Source of the DNA: an uncultured Prevotella sp.
GTDB taxonomy: Bacteria > Bacteroidota > Bacteroidia > Bacteroidales > Bacteroidaceae
Direction: 5' to 3'
NCBI GenBank assembly: GCA_945827565.1
Contig: CALZNR010000034.1
Coordinates: 1-8,935, forward strand
DNA length: 8,935 nucleotides
The position numbers and the translations under genes were made by a program. This document shows positions 6,278 through 8,935 of the stretch, piece by piece (the stretch's first letter is position 1; every line of letters begins with the position of its first letter). The notes beneath the pieces are model-generated. The model worked only from the letters and a program-made list of their open reading frames with translations. It was not told where the DNA came from and made no database searches.

Positions 6278-7210
6278 TTATTGTTGTTGTAATTTCAAGC
6301 CAAAAGCCTTGTCGATGCTGTTGTCGATGCTCTGGCAGCAGTTGGCGCTGAACTGCTGTGCATGCGCTATCAGCTGGTCCCAGAGTGTTTCAGGCAGTGC
6401 CTGCTCCATCATCTCCCGGCTCACCTTGTTCTTGATGAGTCCATACACAAAGCCGGCATTGAAGTTGTCACCGGCACCGATGGTGCTCACCGTGTTGGTC
6501 TTTATCACGGGATATTCCTTACGCAGTGCATTCTCGGCACGCAGTTGCACAGGCTGGGCTCCGTTGGTGCAGATGAACTTCTTGGAATAGAAAGCCACAT
6601 CGCTGCGGTAGATGGCATCGGCATCTTTCTTCTTGAACAGCACCTCAAAGTCGTCCACACTGCCACGCACCACATGTGCCAGCTCAAGATTTTCGAGCAG
6701 GTAGGGTGTTATCTTGATGACCTCTTGCTGGTGAGAGGCTCTGAAATTGACATCGTAGTACAGGATGGCCCCCTTGTTGCGTGCATACTCCAAGAAGCCC
6801 TGCACCTGCGGACGAATCACGGGATTGACCGCATAGAAGGACCCGAACATCACCACATCATCGGGCTGCACATCGGGATAGGAAAAGTCGAGTTGGTCGT
6901 GCGGATGGTCTTTATAGAACACATAGTCGGCATCATTGTCCTCATTGAGAAAAGCCAGAGAGATGGGCGACTTGCTGCCCGGATAGACATTGATTTGACT
7001 GTGGTCAACACCATTCTCCTGAAGAAAACGGATGATGCGCTGCCCCACCCTGTCGCTGCCTGTGGAACTGATAAAGGTGGTGGGCACGCCTGCACGCCCC
7101 AAAGAGATGATGCCATTGAACACCGAACCACCGGGCACTGCCCCTATCGGCTCGTCATTTCTGAAAATGATATCCAATACCGTTTCGCCAATACCTATTA
7201 CTTTTCGCAT
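6278..7210 (-). CDS. PfkB-family carbohydrate kinase (fructokinase/ribokinase-like)
   Basis: Cytoplasmic kinase of 310 residues in the ribokinase/PfkB superfamily that transfers phosphate from ATP to a sugar or nucleoside. Seen are the N-terminal GIGETVLDIIF strand (5-15), the substrate-binding block AVPGGSVFNGIISLGRAG (24-41), STGSDRVGQ (49-57), the ILYYDVNFRAS strand (149-159) and the C-terminal PfkB signature STIGAGDNFNAGF (242-254), with GAGD at 245-248 forming the anion hole and Asp248 the catalytic base. The frame stays open upstream to a possible start at 7273, but that extension (MFFCCFYQNVYHHNQN...) is unlike the family, whereas ATG at 7210 gives the classic MRKVIGIGET start. Fructose is a reasonable guess, since Bacteroidales kinases of this length are often called fructokinase, but the sugar cannot be assigned. 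It is the first of five minus-strand genes and is divergent from the M16 peptidase. Confidence 0.93.
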   Translation of the reverse strand: MRKVIGIGETVLDIIFRNDEPIGAVPGGSVFNGIISLGRAGVPTTFISSTGSDRVGQRIIRFLQENGVDHSQINVYPGSKSPISLAFLNEDNDADYVFYKDHPHDQLDFSYPDVQPDDVVMFGSFYAVNPVIRPQVQGFLEYARNKGAILYYDVNFRASHQQEVIKITPYLLENLELAHVVRGSVDDFEVLFKKKDADAIYRSDVAFYSKKFICTNGAQPVQLRAENALRKEYPVIKTNTVSTIGAGDNFNAGFVYGLIKNKVSREMMEQALPETLWDQLIAHAQQFSANCCQSIDNSIDKAFGLKLQQQ

Positions 7211-7421
7211 CGTGTGTGAATGATTATTCTGGTTGTGATGATATACGTTCTGATAAAAACAACAAAAGAACACGGGGATGAAACCTGCTCCTGAAAAGTA
7301 GGATTCACTACGTGCCGCACCCTCATCGCCGTGCTCACACTGATGTACAACCGTTTAGCCCTTTCGTAACAGAACAGCGTGAATGACGCAGGTCAAAGCT
7401 GCCATCCCCATGAAACTATGC

Positions 7422-7449
7422 TGCAAATATCTTATTTTTTTTGCAAATA
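7422..7449 (+). promoter_or_regulatory. Direct repeat TGCAAATA x2, candidate operator
   Basis: TGCAAATA occurs at 7422-7429 and again at 7442-7449, a spacing of 20 bp or about two helical turns. The second copy overlaps the -33 TTTG of the M16 promoter. This layout would suit a dimeric regulator, but the region is AT-rich and no regulator gene is nearby, so chance is possible. Confidence 0.25.
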
Positions 7450-7473
7450 ACAAACTAAAAATTCGTATTTTTG
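7440..7473 (+). promoter_or_regulatory. Bacteroidetes-type promoter for the M16 peptidase gene
   Basis: TATTTTTG at 7466-7473 matches the Bacteroidetes -7 box TAnnTTTG in every fixed position, and TTTG at 7440-7443 lies 22 bp upstream as a -33 element. Transcription would start a few bases after 7473, within about 4-8 nt of the ATG at 7485, so the mRNA would be nearly leaderless. This also shows that upstream in-frame starts at 7383 and 7410 lie before the promoter and are not used by this transcript. Confidence 0.75.
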
Positions 7474-7484
7474 CGCACACTGAC

Positions 7485-8717
7485 ATGAAATACAACACTC
7501 ATACACTGGTCAATGGACTGCGAATCATCCACTTACCAGACGTTTCGCCTGTGGTTTACTGTGGCTATGGCATTGCAGCAGGAACACGCCATGAACTTGA
7601 TAATCAGGAGGGTATGGCGCACTTCTGCGAGCACGCCACCTTCAAGGGCACACAGCGACGGCGACCACTGAACATCATCAACTGCCTGGAGCGTGTGGGA
7701 GGCGACCTGAACGCGTTTACCAACAAGGAGAGCACGGTGTTTCACGCCGCCCTCCTGAAAGAGCATCTGCCCAAAGCGGTGGACCTGCTCACCGACATCG
7801 TGTTTCACAGCACCTACCCACAGCAAGAGATAGAGAAAGAGGTGGAGGTGATTTGCGACGAGATAGAGAGCTACAACGACTCGCCGGCAGAACTGATTTT
7901 CGACGATTTTGAAAACCTGCTCTTTGCCAATCATCCCCTGGGACACAACATCCTGGGACAGGCAGACAAACTGCGCACCTACTCTGCAGAGCACCTGCGC
8001 CAGTTTACCAATGCACACTACCGTGCCAACAACGCCATCTTCTTTGCCTATGGAAACATCAACTTCGACCACCTGGTGAAGATGCTGGAAAAAGCTACCG
8101 CCGACCTGCCTGCCGCACTGCCCTTGGTGAACAAGAAAACCTATCCCACACTGCCACCGCCAACAGGCCACCGACAGGTGGAGATGAAGAAAGACACCCA
8201 CCAGACGCACGTGATGATGGGCAACAGGGCCTATCACGTGGGACATCCTCACCGCATAGCCCTGTATCTGCTCAACAACCTGCTGGGCGGACCGGGCATG
8301 AGCACCCGACTGAACCTGGCACTGCGCGAACGCAACGGACTGGTTTATGCGGTGGACAGCTCCATGCTGAGCTATGCCGATACTGGCACATGGTGCACAT
8401 ATTTTGGCTGCGATGCACACGACACAGCACGCTGCATACGCCTGGTGAGGCGCGAACTGGACCGACTGATGCAACAGCCACTGAACAGCAGCGCACTGAA
8501 CAATGCCAAAAAACAACTGAAAGGACAGATTGCCGTGGCTTGCGACAACCGCGAGAGCTTTGCACTCGACTTTGCCAAAGGATTTCTGCACTACGGATGG
8601 CAGAAGGATGTGACCGACCTCTATGCAGAGATTGACGCACTGAACGCACCACTGCTGCAACAGGTGGCACAGGAGATTTTTGACAGCAATGCCATGACCA
8701 CACTGATATACACTTGA
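7485..8717 (+). CDS. M16 family zinc metallopeptidase (insulinase/processing-peptidase type)
   Basis: Zinc peptidase of 410 residues with the inverted HxxEH motif in MAHFCEHATFKG (His46, Glu49, His50); the third zinc ligand is Glu126 in EVICDEIESY, 75 residues after His50 as in mitochondrial processing peptidase beta. The first M16 domain spans about 1-215. The second, inactive domain (about 225-410) carries the conserved LRERNGLVYAV with Arg281 and Tyr288, which complete the active site. One pair of domains and about 410 residues is the usual size for short bacterial M16B proteins, which often work as dimers. No signal peptide is present, so a cytoplasmic site is inferred; the substrate is unknown. 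The frame extends upstream to 7383, but the promoter at 7440-7473 and the family-typical MKYNTHTLVNGLRIIHLP fix the start at 7485. The gene stands alone: the kinase is divergent, and a MITE-like element begins 19 bp after the stop. Confidence 0.95.
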   Translation: MKYNTHTLVNGLRIIHLPDVSPVVYCGYGIAAGTRHELDNQEGMAHFCEHATFKGTQRRRPLNIINCLERVGGDLNAFTNKESTVFHAALLKEHLPKAVDLLTDIVFHSTYPQQEIEKEVEVICDEIESYNDSPAELIFDDFENLLFANHPLGHNILGQADKLRTYSAEHLRQFTNAHYRANNAIFFAYGNINFDHLVKMLEKATADLPAALPLVNKKTYPTLPPPTGHRQVEMKKDTHQTHVMMGNRAYHVGHPHRIALYLLNNLLGGPGMSTRLNLALRERNGLVYAVDSSMLSYADTGTWCTYFGCDAHDTARCIRLVRRELDRLMQQPLNSSALNNAKKQLKGQIAVACDNRESFALDFAKGFLHYGWQKDVTDLYAEIDALNAPLLQQVAQEIFDSNAMTTLIYT

Positions 8718-8736
8718 GCATACGGCAACTGCACTC

Positions 8737-8928
8737 TAGGGGTGTTCTATAAATTAGCTTGAGGCTATTTTGAGGCTATCATGCAGCAGATGTCTTTTAT
8801 GAAAGAAGGAGCGATGCGGGCATCGTGACTGAATGAAAAAGAGACAGATGCAAATGAGAGTCCAAAATCGTCCAAGCAAAAGAGACACCCTGATAGAAAC
8901 ATGAAAACTAATTTATAGAACATCCCTA
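8737..8928. mobile_element. MITE-like element, 19-bp terminal inverted repeats with TA target duplication
   Basis: GGGGTGTTCTATAAATTAG (8739-8757) and CTAATTTATAGAACATCCC (8908-8926) are inverted repeats with one mismatch over 19 bp. Each is flanked outward by TA (8737-8738 and 8927-8928), as expected for a TA target-site duplication, although the TA could instead be the outermost base pairs of longer repeats. The element is 188 bp between the TAs and has no transposase. Inside are a tandem pair of TTGAGGCTAT (8759-8768 and 8770-8779), a small palindrome CGATGCGGGCATCG (8812-8825) and two AAAGAGACA copies. TA duplication is typical of IS630/Tc1-mariner transposases, so mobilisation in trans by such an insertion sequence is a guess. 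The contig stops 7 bases later, as expected for a repeat that the assembler could not resolve. Confidence 0.75.
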
Positions 8929-8935
8929 AAAACAA

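Larger units (their letters stand above)
7211..7484. other. Divergent intergenic region
   Basis: This 274-bp gap must carry promoters for the minus-strand kinase and the plus-strand M16 gene. Only the M16 promoter (7440-7473) is convincing. For the kinase I find no TAnnTTTG box on the minus strand; the nearest resemblance is a TTTG followed 17 bases later by TATATCAT, which is weak. No tRNA, strong hairpin or convincing small gene was seen. Confidence 0.5.

Noticed and set aside
5284..6351. Plus-strand open frame of 355 codons
   Set aside because: It is antisense to the flavodiiron gene and runs into the kinase gene; His/Val-rich composition and no domain.
7211..7273. N-terminal extension of the PfkB kinase (MFFCCFYQNVYHH...)
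   Set aside because: PfkB proteins begin with the GIGE-type strand encoded just after 7210; the extension is AT-rich intergenic DNA with unlikely composition.
7295..7369. Short plus-strand reading KVGFTTCRTLIAVLTLMYNRLALS ending in TAA, resembling a membrane segment
   Set aside because: Only 24 codons after a stop, no ATG at its beginning, and no family match; probably chance.
7383..7484. N-terminal extension of the M16 peptidase
   Set aside because: It contains the promoter at 7440-7473, and the family N-terminus starts at 7485.
7533..8660. Minus-strand open frame of 375 codons
   Set aside because: It is antisense to the M16 peptidase, whose zinc motif and C-terminal domain are intact; no domain is recognisable.
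8781..8828. 15-codon ATG open frame inside the MITE-like element
   Set aside because: Too short, with no ribosome site or recognisable sequence; expected by chance.

Overview
The window looks like a complete short contig of about 9 kb from a member of the Bacteroidales, most likely Prevotella or a close relative. The evidence is an S46 dipeptidyl-peptidase (a family rich in this group), a DUF4878-type lipoprotein, a Bacteroidetes-type promoter (TTTG / TAnnTTTG) placed almost on top of a start codon, near-absence of Shine-Dalgarno sites, and a decayed copy of the C-terminal tail that many Prevotella/Bacteroides secreted proteins carry. No rRNA, tRNA or CRISPR array was seen. The genus is inferred from these features; no search was run.

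Layout. Bases 1-44 are not biological. They are the tail of an Illumina P7 oligo, an 8-base i7 index and the Nextera read-2 transposase adapter left in the assembly. Real sequence starts at 45, inside a DPP7-type S46 peptidase (45-1811, +) that has lost its N-terminus and catalytic His to the contig edge. The convergent gap 1812-2067 holds a 25-bp inverted repeat and a frameshifted relic of a secreted-protein C-terminal tail. Five genes then run on the minus strand with gaps of 12-49 bp, so they may be one transcription unit. In order of transcription they are a PfkB-family sugar kinase (7210-6278), an FprA-type flavodiiron protein (6228-5044), a DEAD-box RNA helicase with a DbpA-type RNA-binding domain (4999-3143, TTG start), a YiiX-like permuted NlpC/P60 hydrolase (3130-2528) and a DUF4878-like lipoprotein (2502-2068). 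A divergent intergenic region (7211-7484) separates them from an M16 zinc peptidase (7485-8717, +) with a clear near-leaderless promoter. The right end is a 188-bp MITE-like element with 19-bp terminal inverted repeats flanked by TA (8737-8928), which probably explains why the contig stops there.

How the genes work together. They do not form one obvious pathway. The flavodiiron protein fits detoxification of O2 or NO in an anaerobe, the helicase fits ribosome or RNA maintenance, and the S46 peptidase fits periplasmic peptide catabolism by an amino-acid-using bacterium. The hydrolase-lipoprotein pair forms a small envelope module behind the helicase. I do not see a new defence, secretion or biosynthetic system. 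The notable signals are the adapter artifact, two palindromic repeat elements, the coding relic, start-site corrections and catalytic-motif variation in the S46 enzyme.
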